Below are positions 8,265-16,181 of a stretch of 64,000 nt of DNA, one piece after another. Below the pieces are notes generated by a model. The model was not told the DNA's origin. It searched no databases and saw only the letters and a program-made list of their open reading frames with translations. Position 1 is the stretch's first letter, and each line of letters begins with the position of its first letter. Source of the stretch: Roseinatronobacter monicus (lineage in GTDB: Bacteria; Pseudomonadota; Alphaproteobacteria; Rhodobacterales; Rhodobacteraceae); contig NZ_VFPT01000001.1 of NCBI RefSeq assembly GCF_006716865.1, forward strand, positions 548,501 through 612,500. Reading direction: 5' to 3'. The translations under genes were made by a program, and so were the position numbers.

Positions 8265-8617
8265 CGCGCGTGATCCAGCGCGCTCAGCGCCGGGCTGGAG
8301 GCAATCATCCAGCCTGAGAAAACCATTTCATCGGCGCGGCTGTCGAACACATCAATCCACGCATAGGCTTCGCCTGCCGGGTTTTCGACCGGATAGCGGC
8401 ATTCTTCCAGCATGACGACCAGATGCCCGATCTGCGCGCTGTCGCCCACTTCAAGCGTGATATCCGTGCTGGTTCCCGCGACCCTGTCCAGCCCGCGCAA
8501 CAGCGCCCCGCCAGCGGCAGAAATGCGCTCCGACGGTGTCGGCGGCTCTATTTCCTGTGCGAGGCCGGTCGTCGCCAGGCCAAAACAGGCGCATATGGAG
8601 AGAATAAGAAACCGCAT
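8228..8617 (-). CDS. DUF2155 domain-containing exported protein
   Basis: A 129-residue protein with a cleavable signal peptide (MRFLILSICACFGLATTGLAQ, cleavage likely near residue 20) and a DUF2155 domain containing LEVGDSAQIGHLVVMLEECRYP and AWIDVFD...VFSGWMIASSPALSALDHARYDVWVINC. The two Cys in EECRYP and INC could form a disulfide in the periplasm. The start at 8617 follows the signal-peptide pattern; longer frames overlap upstream genes. Function is unknown. It lies downstream of the NDUFA12 homologue on the same strand. Confidence 0.87.
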   Translation of the reverse strand: MRFLILSICACFGLATTGLAQEIEPPTPSERISAAGGALLRGLDRVAGTSTDITLEVGDSAQIGHLVVMLEECRYPVENPAGEAYAWIDVFDSRADEMVFSGWMIASSPALSALDHARYDVWVINCITS

Positions 8618-8619
8618 GT

Positions 8620-8703
8620 CTATCTGCGCCGATTGCGGCGTTGTCTGCGCTGTACCATGCGCAACAAGCGCATCAGCAGTCCGATGGCCTGACCCATATT
8701 CAT
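8620..8703 (-). CDS. Possible 27-residue ORF coupled to the NDUFA12 homologue
   Basis: Between the NDUFA12 homologue and DUF2155 a 28-codon frame fits the gap. Its ATG (8703) overlaps the upstream TGA by ATGA and its TAG ends two bases before the DUF2155 ATG. The predicted peptide has a short hydrophobic stretch ([14 protein letters not shown]) and an Arg-rich tail ([10 protein letters not shown]). The overlap pattern is that of coupled translation used across this window. It could also be a chance frame, or a relay that carries ribosomes to DUF2155. I recognise no family. Confidence 0.3.
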   Translation of the reverse strand: MNMGQAIGLLMRLLRMVQRRQRRNRRR

Positions 8704-9074
8704 TCTGGTGTCCACGCCTCGTAATCCTTGCGCGGGGCCGGTGACGCGCGCCGAATAGACCCTTCTGGCGCATAGGCCAGCGGGGTGCCTGTCAGGTTTT
8801 CCTGATGTTTCTTTTCCCAGTCCTTATGCGTCAGCGGACGTTTGGTCGGCGGCTCGTCCCATGTGTGGTGCAGCCATCCGTGCCAATCAGGTGAAACGCG
8901 GCTGGCCTCGGATTCGCCGTTGAAGATGACCCAGCGCTTTTTGTCATCGGCGGAGCGGTAGAAGATGTTGCCTTGCGCATCCTCGCCCACTTTATTGCCG
9001 TGACGCCATGTAAAGAACGCTGTGTTCAGCGTGGAGAAGTTCCACCATGTCAGCATACGCAGCAGGAATTTCAT
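8700..9074 (-). CDS. NADH:ubiquinone oxidoreductase 17.2 kDa subunit-like (NDUFA12 family)
   Basis: A 124-residue member of the NDUFA12/B17.2 family, an accessory subunit of complex I in alphaproteobacteria and mitochondria that sits on the peripheral arm. Key blocks are [42 protein letters not shown] and the conserved [20 protein letters not shown] chose [12 protein letters not shown] at 9074 because residues upstream of it are not typical of the family. It heads the small reverse operon with DUF2155. Confidence 0.88.
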   Translation of the reverse strand: MKFLLRMLTWWNFSTLNTAFFTWRHGNKVGEDAQGNIFYRSADDKKRWVIFNGESEASRVSPDWHGWLHHTWDEPPTKRPLTHKDWEKKHQENLTGTPLAYAPEGSIRRASPAPRKDYEAWTPE

Positions 9075-9217
9075 GGGCCACCTCTTCGGTTCAGGGCGCG
9101 GCGAATTTGCGTCCTTATGCACCAGCCTTGCACGGAAATCCAGAGCGAAGCCGCCGGGGTTGTCTTCATCGCGGCGATGGCTACATCACAACATAGAAAC
9201 CAGACCAAGAGGCCACC

Positions 9218-9661
9218 ATGTCGCGTTACGAACGCCGCCCTGAAATCATCGAATCGCTGACCCCGGAGCAGCATTATGTCACGCAAGAAAACGGGACCGA
9301 GCGGCCTTGGTCAGGGGAATATAACAGCAACAAGCGGGCAGGCATTTACGTCGATATCGTCTCGGGCGAGCCGCTTTTTGCGTCATCCGACAAATACGAA
9401 TCCGGGTGCGGCTGGCCTAGCTTTACCAAGCCCATTCTAAGCAAACATGTCGTCGAGTTGCGTGATGACAGTCTTGGCATGGCCCGTATCGAAGTGCGCT
9501 CAGCCCATGGGGACAGCCATCTGGGCCATGTCTTTCCCGACGGCCCCGCCGACCGTGGCGGTTTGCGCTATTGTATCAATTCTGCTGCGCTGCGTTTCAT
9601 CCCGAAAGACGAGATGGAAGCAGAAGGCTATGGCGATCTGTTGGATCAGGTTGATGGCTAG
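9218..9661 (+). CDS. msrB: Peptide-methionine (R)-S-oxide reductase
   Basis: A 147-residue MsrB that reduces methionine-R-sulfoxide in proteins. The catalytic region [11 protein letters not shown] (around 122-132), the SGCGWPSF loop and the [10 protein letters not shown] segment are all present. The two CxxC pairs that bind zinc in many MsrB proteins are missing: the first site reads [13 protein letters not shown]. This is therefore a zinc-free form. It is monocistronic, 59 bases ahead of selO, and fits the oxidative-stress flavour of this part of the window. Confidence 0.95.
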   Translation: MSRYERRPEIIESLTPEQHYVTQENGTERPWSGEYNSNKRAGIYVDIVSGEPLFASSDKYESGCGWPSFTKPILSKHVVELRDDSLGMARIEVRSAHGDSHLGHVFPDGPADRGGLRYCINSAALRFIPKDEMEAEGYGDLLDQVDG

Positions 9662-9720
9662 GCTGGTCACGAACACGATTCGTGGTATCAATGAAGCGCA
9701 GTTGACAACCGGAGTGCGCG

Positions 9721-11175
9721 ATGGCTTTCTCGATCCGCTTTGACAACAGCTATGCGCAGGAATTGACGGGACTATATGTGCCTTGGCAGGGACAGGAATG
9801 GCCCGACCCGCAGCTTTTGGTGTTGAACGAACCGCTGGCGCAGTCGCTTGGGCTTGATACGGCCGCTTTGCGCGGGGCCGAAGGCGTGGGCATGCTGTCA
9901 GGGCACGCCTTGCCCGACACTGCGCGCCCTATTGCACAAGCCTATGCCGGGCATCAGTTTGGTGGGTTTTCTGCGCAGCTCGGGGACGGGCGCGCAATCT
10001 TGCTGGGCGAGGTGATCGACCCGAAAGGTGCACGTTGGGATATTCAGCTGAAAGGGTCTGGCCGCACGCCCTTTGCCCGTGGCGGTGATGGGCGCGCCGT
10101 GCTGGGGCCTGTGTTGCGCGAATATCTGGTGTCTGAAGCAATGGCCGCCTTGGGCGTACCGACAACGCGCGCGCTTGCGGCCTGCACCACAGGCGACCGC
10201 GTTCTGCGCCAGTTCGGGCTGGAGCCGGGCGCGGTGCTGGCGCGTGTGGCTTCCAGCCATTTGCGGGTGGGCACATTCCAGTTTTTTGCCGCTCGCGGCG
10301 AAAGCGAAAAGCTGAAGCTGTTGCTGGAATATGCTATCGCGCGCCATGACCCTGACCTGACGGGCGCCGAGGATGCTGCGCTGCGCTTTCTGGAACGTGT
10401 GGGCCAGCGTCAGGCGAAGCTTGTTGCCCAATGGATGGGGCTTGGCTTCATCCACGGTGTGATGAACACGGACAATTCGACGATTTCGGGCGAAACCATT
10501 GATTACGGCCCTTGCGCCTTCATGGACAGCTATGATCCGGCCAGTGTGTTCAGCTCGATTGATCAGATGGGGCGCTATGCTTACAGCAATCAGCCCGCAA
10601 TCATGGCGTGGAATTTGGCGCGTCTGGCCGAGGCCTTGTTGCCGCTGATCGACACGCAAGAAGACCGCGCCATTGCCCGCGCAAGCAAAGTGATCGAGGC
10701 GACAGAGGCCGCCTATCGTCAGGATTGGCTGAATGTCTTTGCCCATAAGCTGGGTCTGGACACGGCAGATGCGGCCCTCATCGACGATATGCATGCTTTG
10801 TGGCAGGGGCAGGAGGTTGATTTCACGCTGTTCTTCCGTGCCTTGCCAGAGGCCTTGCGGGGCGATCCCGCCCCCGTGGCCGCGCTGTTCAAGTCCGCTT
10901 CGGGACTGGAAAGTTGGCTTGCGCGCTACCGCGCGGCATTCAGTGACCCACAGGGGGCGGCGCGCATGCTTGAGGCCCGCAATCCGCTGTATATACCGCG
11001 CAATCATCTGGTCGAAGCGGCGCTGCAAGCCGCCAGCGATCACGGCGATATGGACCCGTTCCATGCCCTGCTGGAGCGTGTTCAGAACCCTTACCACCCG
11101 GTCGCAGGCATGGAGGCATTCGCCCAACCCGCCCCGCAAGATGCCCCGTCAATCGTCACCTATTGCGGGACTTGA
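9721..11175 (+). CDS. selO: Protein adenylyltransferase SelO (YdiU/UPF0061)
   Basis: A 484-residue pseudokinase-fold enzyme that transfers AMP from ATP to Ser/Thr/Tyr of target proteins, with a proposed role in redox homeostasis. Landmarks are AYAGHQFGGFSAQLGDGRAILLGE, the LKGSGRTPFARGGDGRAVLGPVLREYLVSEAM nucleotide loop with its lysine, HGVMNTDNSTI with the metal/catalytic Asp and Asn, and DYGPCAFMD. The C-terminus ends in YCGT, where some homologues carry a redox Cys or selenocysteine. It starts 59 bases after msrB on the same strand; a shared role in oxidative damage control is plausible. Confidence 0.95.
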   Translation: MAFSIRFDNSYAQELTGLYVPWQGQEWPDPQLLVLNEPLAQSLGLDTAALRGAEGVGMLSGHALPDTARPIAQAYAGHQFGGFSAQLGDGRAILLGEVIDPKGARWDIQLKGSGRTPFARGGDGRAVLGPVLREYLVSEAMAALGVPTTRALAACTTGDRVLRQFGLEPGAVLARVASSHLRVGTFQFFAARGESEKLKLLLEYAIARHDPDLTGAEDAALRFLERVGQRQAKLVAQWMGLGFIHGVMNTDNSTISGETIDYGPCAFMDSYDPASVFSSIDQMGRYAYSNQPAIMAWNLARLAEALLPLIDTQEDRAIARASKVIEATEAAYRQDWLNVFAHKLGLDTADAALIDDMHALWQGQEVDFTLFFRALPEALRGDPAPVAALFKSASGLESWLARYRAAFSDPQGAARMLEARNPLYIPRNHLVEAALQAASDHGDMDPFHALLERVQNPYHPVAGMEAFAQPAPQDAPSIVTYCGT

Positions 11176-11248
11176 TCCGCACACGCCCCCAAAGCCGACG
11201 CAAGGTCTGCGTTTTGGGAGGGCGCGACGGGGCTTGCACCCAGCGGCG

Positions 11249-12088
11249 CTAAATGCGGCCCGGTTCCAGACTATAGCCTGTCGCCGCACGCGTGACCTTG
11301 TTGAAGGCGGGGTGCAGGAAATGCCCACCCGTAAACAGCGCCCCCTCACTGGCCAGTTGGTCAAGCAGCCGTTTGCGCGTCTCGCGCGCCTGATCCATGT
11401 CGATGTCAAAATTGATCCCGATATCGGGGTTTGGCACCTGCAAGGCGGGCGCATGAACAATATCGCCCACATGCACAAGGCTCTGCCCGCCACTGTCCAG
11501 CCGCCAGCCGAAATGGCCCGGTGTGTGCCCCGGCAAGCCCATGCCCCACAAGCCCGGTGCTGCCTCTTTCCCCTCGGACAGGGTTTGCAGCCTGTCGCCA
11601 TAGGCGGCAAGTACGGATTGCGCCAGCTTTGCCCAGTCTGCAACCCCGGACAGCGCGCCTTGGAAATTGGTATCCTCTGACCAGAAGGCGCGGTCTGCAT
11701 CCGTCACGAACAGGGTTGCGTTGGCAAAGACTGCGTCCCCTTCCGGGGTGATCATGCCTGCGACATGGTCGGGGTGCAGATGGGTTGCGACCAGTGTATC
11801 CACCTGATCGGGGGCAACGCCCAGTTCCGTCAGCCCCTCGGACAGAAAGCCGCAGCTTGGTCCGAACAGATCGCGCGGCCCCGCATCGGCCAGAATGACG
11901 CGGCCGGAATGACGAATGAGCACCGCGTTGAAATTCGTCTCAATCTCTGCGGCACCGGCCTGGGTGAGCAGGTCTGTGATCGTCTCGGGTGCTGTGCCCG
12001 GAAACAGATCAGGGGTGAAGGTGACGGCCCCGTCGGTGATGATGCTGACCTTGGCGTCTCCGATGGTCTGGGTGATGGTGCGGCGCAT
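11249..12088 (-). CDS. MBL-fold metallo-hydrolase
   Basis: A 279-residue metallo-beta-lactamase-fold hydrolase. The metal-binding motif is THLHPDHVAG (HxHxDH), with further ligands in GLPGHTPGHFGW and GDIVHAPAL and a late His in FTGGHFLHPAF. It resembles the broad AHL-lactonase/glyoxalase-II-like group, but the substrate cannot be read from sequence. ATG 12088 has a GGGAGAGACC ribosome-binding site; the much longer upstream frame is rejected. No leader peptide is visible at the chosen start. It is convergent with selO. Confidence 0.88.
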   Translation of the reverse strand: MRRTITQTIGDAKVSIITDGAVTFTPDLFPGTAPETITDLLTQAGAAEIETNFNAVLIRHSGRVILADAGPRDLFGPSCGFLSEGLTELGVAPDQVDTLVATHLHPDHVAGMITPEGDAVFANATLFVTDADRAFWSEDTNFQGALSGVADWAKLAQSVLAAYGDRLQTLSEGKEAAPGLWGMGLPGHTPGHFGWRLDSGGQSLVHVGDIVHAPALQVPNPDIGINFDIDMDQARETRKRLLDQLASEGALFTGGHFLHPAFNKVTRAATGYSLEPGRI

Positions 12089-12180
12089 GCTGGTCTCTCC
12101 CTTATGGTGGTGGGGAAAGGGTAGCTTGGCAGCGCAGGGCTGGCAATCATCTGTTGCGCATGTCATCGCGCACGGGATTT

Positions 12181-12209
12181 GAGTATTTTTGGCAAGAAAA
12201 TGATCAAGG
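12181..12209 (-). repeat. Copy 1 of a 29-nt post-stop repeat
   Basis: On the minus strand this lies 7 nt after the DUF6476 stop and reads CCTTGATCATTTTCTTGCC followed by AAAAATACTC. A near-identical copy (one mismatch) lies at 54058-54086, also just after a minus-strand stop codon. The arms ATTTT(C/T) and GAAAAT around GGCAA can form a short hairpin. It is probably a Rhodobacterales 3'-end or termination element. Confidence 0.5.
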
Positions 12210-12216
12210 ATCGGTG

Positions 12217-12537
12217 TTAATCTTCGGGCAGTGCAATCTGATGGCGCAACGCGCCTGTGGCGCGGTCGAACAGAAGAACCTCGTTTTGCTGTGTCAGCAC
12301 AAGCACCCAGTCCGGCGCAAGCGTGATGGCCTGCGCGGTGCTGTCTGCGGGCAAGCTGATGCTGTCTGGCAGCGCCAACGGGGCAGGTGCCATACCAAGG
12401 CGGGTGACAAGCAGCCCGATGATGACTATGACGCCGAGGATCATTACGCTTGTCAGCACCAGAACCAGCCATTTTATAAGCCGCACATCGGGCGGGGGCT
12501 GGTCCGGGGGCGGGGGCATATCAGGGGGCAGGTCCAT
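12217..12537 (-). CDS. DUF6476 family membrane protein
   Basis: A 106-residue protein with a proline-rich N-terminus (MDLPPDMPPPPDQPPPD), one transmembrane helix (about 20-44, LIKWLVLVLTSVMILGVIVIIGLL) and a short beta-rich tail that reads like half a beta-propeller blade (DWVLVLTQQNEVLLFDRATGALRHQIALP). It matches the small DUF6476 family as I remember it; function is unknown. Its ATG overlaps the divergent rluD ATG by two bases in CCATGG, so its ribosome-binding site must lie within the first codons of rluD. Confidence 0.75.
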   Translation of the reverse strand: MDLPPDMPPPPDQPPPDVRLIKWLVLVLTSVMILGVIVIIGLLVTRLGMAPAPLALPDSISLPADSTAQAITLAPDWVLVLTQQNEVLLFDRATGALRHQIALPED

Positions 12538-13591
12538 GGCTGAAGAGCCTTTCACAGAGATAAAGGTCAGGATCGGGCCACAGCCCCCTGCACGGCTTGA
12601 TAAAGCCTTGGCGCGCGATGTGCCAGAGGGGCACGGCCTGTCGCGCTCTCGCGTGGTAAAACTGATCGAGGACGGGGCCGTGTCGCGCGAAGGCGAAGTT
12701 TTGGACAATGTGCGCCTGAAAGTGTCGGATGGCGATGTGTTGACTCTGCGCATGCGCCAGCCTGCGGAGGTGGAGACGCGCGCGCAGGAGATTGCACTGG
12801 ATATCATCTGGGAAGATGAGGAGCTGATCGTGCTGAACAAGCCTGCGGGCATGGTGGTGCATCCTGCCCCCGGCAGCCCGGACTACACGCTGGTCAACGC
12901 CTTGCTGCATCATTGTGGCGACAGCCTGTCGGGGATCGGTGGCGAGAAGCGGCCCGGAATTGTCCACCGGATTGACAAAGAGACGTCGGGCCTGCTGGTG
13001 GTGGCGAAATCCGACCGCGCCCATCAGGGGCTGGCGGCACAATTCGAGCGCCACACGGTCATGCGGCGCTATCTGGCGCTGGTGCATGGCGTGCCGGATG
13101 CCGGGGACCCGCGCCTGCGCGGCATGCGCGGGGTGAGTTTCGAGACAGGCAATATTTTGAAAGTGACCAGCCAGTTGGCCCGCAGCAAGACCGACCGCCA
13201 GAAGCAGGCGGTTGTCTGGGCGAATGGCCGCCATGCGATCACCCGTGCGCGCAGGCTGGAAAGTTTCGGCACCCCGCCGGCACTCGCCTTGCTGGAATGC
13301 TGGCTGGAGACAGGGCGCACGCATCAGATCCGTGTGCATCTGGCGCATGCGGGCCATGGGTTGGTGGGCGATCCGGTCTATGGGGGGCGGCGCAAGCTGT
13401 CCGAGCGCGCGCTGGGCGTGGACGGGGTGGCGGCTTGCGCTGGGTTTGCGCGGCAAGCGCTGCATGCCGCGACATTGGGGTTTGCGCACCCTGTGTCAGG
13501 CGAAATGCTTGATTTCTCTGCCCCCTTGCCGCCCGATATGGAGGGTTTGTTGGAGGTCTTGCGCATGTCACGCCCGAACACAACGCAGTGA
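12536..13591 (+). CDS. rluD: RluA-family 23S rRNA pseudouridine synthase
   Basis: A 351-residue RluA/RluD-type enzyme. Residues about 18-75 form an S4 RNA-binding domain (ARLDKALARD ... SRSRVVKLIEDGAV) and the rest is the catalytic domain, with NKPAGMVVHPAPG and the active-site Asp147 in GIVHRIDKETSG. A later RTHQIRVHLAHAGHGLVGDPVYG block is typical. RluD modifies helix 69 of 23S rRNA; the assignment to RluD rather than RluC rests on the S4 domain and on the rpoH neighbour. The start is shared with DUF6476 (CCATGG). Confidence 0.9.
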   Translation: MAEEPFTEIKVRIGPQPPARLDKALARDVPEGHGLSRSRVVKLIEDGAVSREGEVLDNVRLKVSDGDVLTLRMRQPAEVETRAQEIALDIIWEDEELIVLNKPAGMVVHPAPGSPDYTLVNALLHHCGDSLSGIGGEKRPGIVHRIDKETSGLLVVAKSDRAHQGLAAQFERHTVMRRYLALVHGVPDAGDPRLRGMRGVSFETGNILKVTSQLARSKTDRQKQAVVWANGRHAITRARRLESFGTPPALALLECWLETGRTHQIRVHLAHAGHGLVGDPVYGGRRKLSERALGVDGVAACAGFARQALHAATLGFAHPVSGEMLDFSAPLPPDMEGLLEVLRMSRPNTTQ

Positions 13592-13716
13592 GCGTTGCGT
13601 CGGAAAGCCCGTGCCATGCGTATACTACATGTAAACTTTTGCGTGTTATCCGGGTATGATACGGTGCTGAGGTGCCGTATTCGGTTCTGGCAAACACGCG
13701 TTCCAAGGATGGTAAG

Positions 13717-14616
13717 ATGAGCAGTTATACCAATTTACCCGCCCCAAGCCCGGAACAGGGCCTGAACCGCTATATGCAGGAAATACGCCGTTTTCCGATG
13801 TTGCAACCGGAAGAAGAATTTATGCTGGCCAAGCGTTGGGTTGATCATCAGGACACAGAGGCGGCGCATAAGCTGGTGACCAGCCATCTGCGATTGGCGG
13901 CAAAAATTGCAATGGGCTATCGCGGCTATGGGCTGCCACAGGCCGAGGTGATTTCTGAGGCCAATGTCGGGCTGATGCAGGCGGTAAAACGATTTGACCC
14001 TGACAAGGGTTTTCGTCTGGCGACCTATGCGATGTGGTGGATCAGGGCGTCTATTCAGGAATATGTCCTGCGGTCATGGTCGCTGGTCAAACTGGGCACG
14101 ACAAGCGCGCAGAAGAAGCTTTTTTTCAACCTGCGCAAGGCGAAATCCAAGATCGGCGCGCTGGAAGAAGGCGATTTGCGCCCAGAAAACGTGGCCCAGA
14201 TCGCGCGTGAACTCAATGTGACCGAGGATGAGGTCATCGCCATGAATCGCCGCCTGTCCGGGGGCGATTCGTCGCTGAACGCGACCATCGGCAGCGAAGA
14301 AGGCGCGTCAAGCTGGCAGGACTGGCTGGAGGATGAGGGCGCGGATCAGGCCAATGATTACGCCGAACGTGATGAGCTGGAATTGCGCCGGGAATTGCTG
14401 ATGGATGCAATGGATGTGCTGAACGAGCGCGAGCGGGATGTGCTGACACAACGCCGGTTGAGCGAAGAGCCTGTGACACTGGAAGACCTGTCACAGCGCT
14501 ATGATGTCAGCCGCGAACGTATTCGCCAGATTGAGGTGCGCGCATTTGAAAAACTTCAGGGGCGTATGCGCACTCTTGCGCGGGAAAAGGGTATGGCGAT
14601 CCCGGTGAGCAGTTAA
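13717..14616 (+). CDS. rpoH: RNA polymerase heat-shock sigma factor RpoH
   Basis: A 299-residue sigma-32 type factor. Region 2 carries the RpoH signature LVTSHLRLAAKIAMGYRGYGLP and FDPDKGFRLATYAMWWIRASIQEYVLRSWSLVK; the RpoH box follows (QKKLFFNLRKAK), and region 4.2 ends with DVSRERIRQIEVRAFEKLQ. The N-terminus (MSSYTNLPAPSPEQGLNRY) looks like the RpoH-I class of Rhodobacter. ATG 13717 has an AAGGATGG site; the frame start at 13672 has none. The 125-base upstream gap shows no clear sigma-E type TGATC element, unlike rpoH-II genes. Confidence 0.95.
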   Translation: MSSYTNLPAPSPEQGLNRYMQEIRRFPMLQPEEEFMLAKRWVDHQDTEAAHKLVTSHLRLAAKIAMGYRGYGLPQAEVISEANVGLMQAVKRFDPDKGFRLATYAMWWIRASIQEYVLRSWSLVKLGTTSAQKKLFFNLRKAKSKIGALEEGDLRPENVAQIARELNVTEDEVIAMNRRLSGGDSSLNATIGSEEGASSWQDWLEDEGADQANDYAERDELELRRELLMDAMDVLNERERDVLTQRRLSEEPVTLEDLSQRYDVSRERIRQIEVRAFEKLQGRMRTLAREKGMAIPVSS

Positions 14617-14651
14617 TCGGCAGGTTCGGGGCGGTGTATCCCGTAGGTCTG

Positions 14652-14676
14652 GCCCTGATGGCAAATGCCGCAGGGC
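14652..14676 (+). terminator. Possible rpoH terminator hairpin
   Basis: Two nested stems, GCCCTG/CAGGGC outside and GGC/GCC inside with loop AAAT, lie 36 bases after the rpoH stop. No T-run follows, so termination would need Rho or this is only a 3'-end-stabilising hairpin. The rest of the 239-base gap (14617-14855) shows no credible gene. Confidence 0.3.
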
Positions 14677-14855
14677 ACCGCTCGACTTCGTAGATGGGAG
14701 AATAGTTTGCTGCATGTCGCATCTGCATGTGGCCCAATCGGCATTTAATATGAGGTTGAGGGGCAGCGTTCAACGGAGTGTGCCCCACCAGTCACTGACG
14801 GGGACAGCGAGGGTCGGGGGGCTGGCTGCGGTGAGGTCGTGCCTCGGATCAGATG

Positions 14856-15821
14856 TCAGTCGCCCAGCATCCAGACCCCGTCAGGAAAGAAGGCATGAAA
14901 GGCGAATGCGAAGGGCACGTCATGGGCAATATCGCGGCCCTGTTCATCGCGGACCCGAACTGATCCGACATCACGCCCAGAGGCGATATCGCGCGCATCC
15001 AGCGCGGAGGCCTGACCTGCGCGCCAGTCCAGCATCACACCTGCTTCGCGGATTTCGCCTTTCTCGCGCAACCGCGCGAAAGGCCATGCCCGGTTCTCGA
15101 CACGCACCACGCGTTCCAGCGGGTTTATTCCATGCGGCGGGTCTTCGCCCTGATACAGAAAGGGTCTGCTTGAGGTGTCGTAATTGACATAGGGGTTTGA
15201 CCCATAGGCACGCCGCCAATCAGGTTCGTCCATCACCAGCCCGTCGGGATGCTCCGTGAGAAAGCTGGCCCAATCTTCCATCCAGGCAGGCAATTGCATC
15301 AATTGCGTGCCCGCATGTTGGCCCACAACCCCTTTGCCCACGGCTTGTTGCCACCAGCTTTTGGTTTCGCGGTCATACATGATCATGTCGGAATGGCGCA
15401 GCTTGCCCGAGACGCCGAAAGTGAGCCGCTGCCCATCAATGCGCGCATCAAACACCATCGCTGAATTGCATAGCGGGCAATACGTCACCGCGATCGGCAG
15501 CCCGTCCACCACGTCATTCACGATCTCATGCCACATCAGATAGCGAATCGGATAGGCGCGCGCAGGGCCGTGTTCGGGGGCATAGGTCAGTACGGGTTCG
15601 CGCGCATCCAGCCGCTGTTCGCTTTGCGCCGCGATCAGCGCGGGGTTCCATATCGCGGGGATACCATCCTTGGGCGGTCCGCCCGAGATGATTTCGGCAA
15701 AATCGACCGTGCTGCGCGTGAAATCAGTATCGGGCCATTCCGCGCGCCATTGCGACGGGTCCGCATGGACCGCCCCAAGGCTGAGCAAGATCGCAGTGAC
15801 GCAGGTGGCAAGCATACGCAT
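14856..15821 (-). CDS. DUF3179 domain-containing exported protein
   Basis: A 321-residue protein with a signal peptide (MRMLATCVTAILLSLGAVHA) and a DUF3179 domain. The conserved TYCPLCNSAMVFD segment has a CxxC pair, followed by FGVSGKLRHSDMIMYDRETKSWWQQ and a late NPLERVVRVE region. Members are secreted or periplasmic and uncharacterised; the CxxC pair suggests metal binding or a disulfide. It is convergent with rpoH and lies upstream of nothing obvious on its strand, so it appears monocistronic. Confidence 0.88.
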   Translation of the reverse strand: MRMLATCVTAILLSLGAVHADPSQWRAEWPDTDFTRSTVDFAEIISGGPPKDGIPAIWNPALIAAQSEQRLDAREPVLTYAPEHGPARAYPIRYLMWHEIVNDVVDGLPIAVTYCPLCNSAMVFDARIDGQRLTFGVSGKLRHSDMIMYDRETKSWWQQAVGKGVVGQHAGTQLMQLPAWMEDWASFLTEHPDGLVMDEPDWRRAYGSNPYVNYDTSSRPFLYQGEDPPHGINPLERVVRVENRAWPFARLREKGEIREAGVMLDWRAGQASALDARDIASGRDVGSVRVRDEQGRDIAHDVPFAFAFHAFFPDGVWMLGD

Positions 15822-15889
15822 CGGCTTTTCCCTTCGGCTGATGCTGAAATATACGTCACCATCCGCCGCAGGGTTACAAACCGCCTTGG

Positions 15890-16111
15890 TCAGAAATCGA
15901 TTGCGATGCCCTTTTTCTCCCAGTCGCCGTAGCGCACGGGTTCCGGCCCTTTGCGTCCGCCCAGTTCTGGTGGGCGCTGATCGGCTTGGGTCGCATCGCG
16001 GCGGGCATCGGCTTCGGCCAGCGCGCGTTGGGCGGCGGCGGGCAGGGTGGCGCGGCGCTCTGCCTCTGGTATGGGGGTGGGCTCATTTGGTGTGGGTGTA
16101 TCGTCGGACAT
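15890..16111 (-). CDS. DUF1674 / SdhAF4-like succinate dehydrogenase assembly factor
   Basis: A 73-residue protein ending in GPEPVRYGDWEKKGIAIDF, the hallmark of DUF1674. In eukaryotes the homologous SDHAF4 binds flavinylated SdhA and protects it until SdhB joins. The N-terminal half is low-complexity and charged, as usual. A longer frame (start 16170) exists, but MSDDTPTPNEP at 16111 gives the typical length. It is divergent from rsmB across 70 bases. Confidence 0.88.
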   Translation of the reverse strand: MSDDTPTPNEPTPIPEAERRATLPAAAQRALAEADARRDATQADQRPPELGGRKGPEPVRYGDWEKKGIAIDF

Positions 16112-16181
16112 GGGTGTTTTCCTTGCAACAGGCGTCCCCCCTGATATACCGCGCGGGCCTCAAAGGACAAGAAACCTGCTC

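Noticed and set aside
9898..11139. A 413-codon minus-strand frame opposite selO
   Set aside because: No domain; selO on the other strand has full family motifs.
13592..13716. Sigma-E promoter before rpoH
   Set aside because: No TGATC...TAA pair at proper spacing; TATACT and TATGAT occur but without a good -35 partner.
14617..14855. Small RNA or small gene after rpoH
   Set aside because: Only a modest hairpin is visible; no promoter, T-run or coding pattern supports more.
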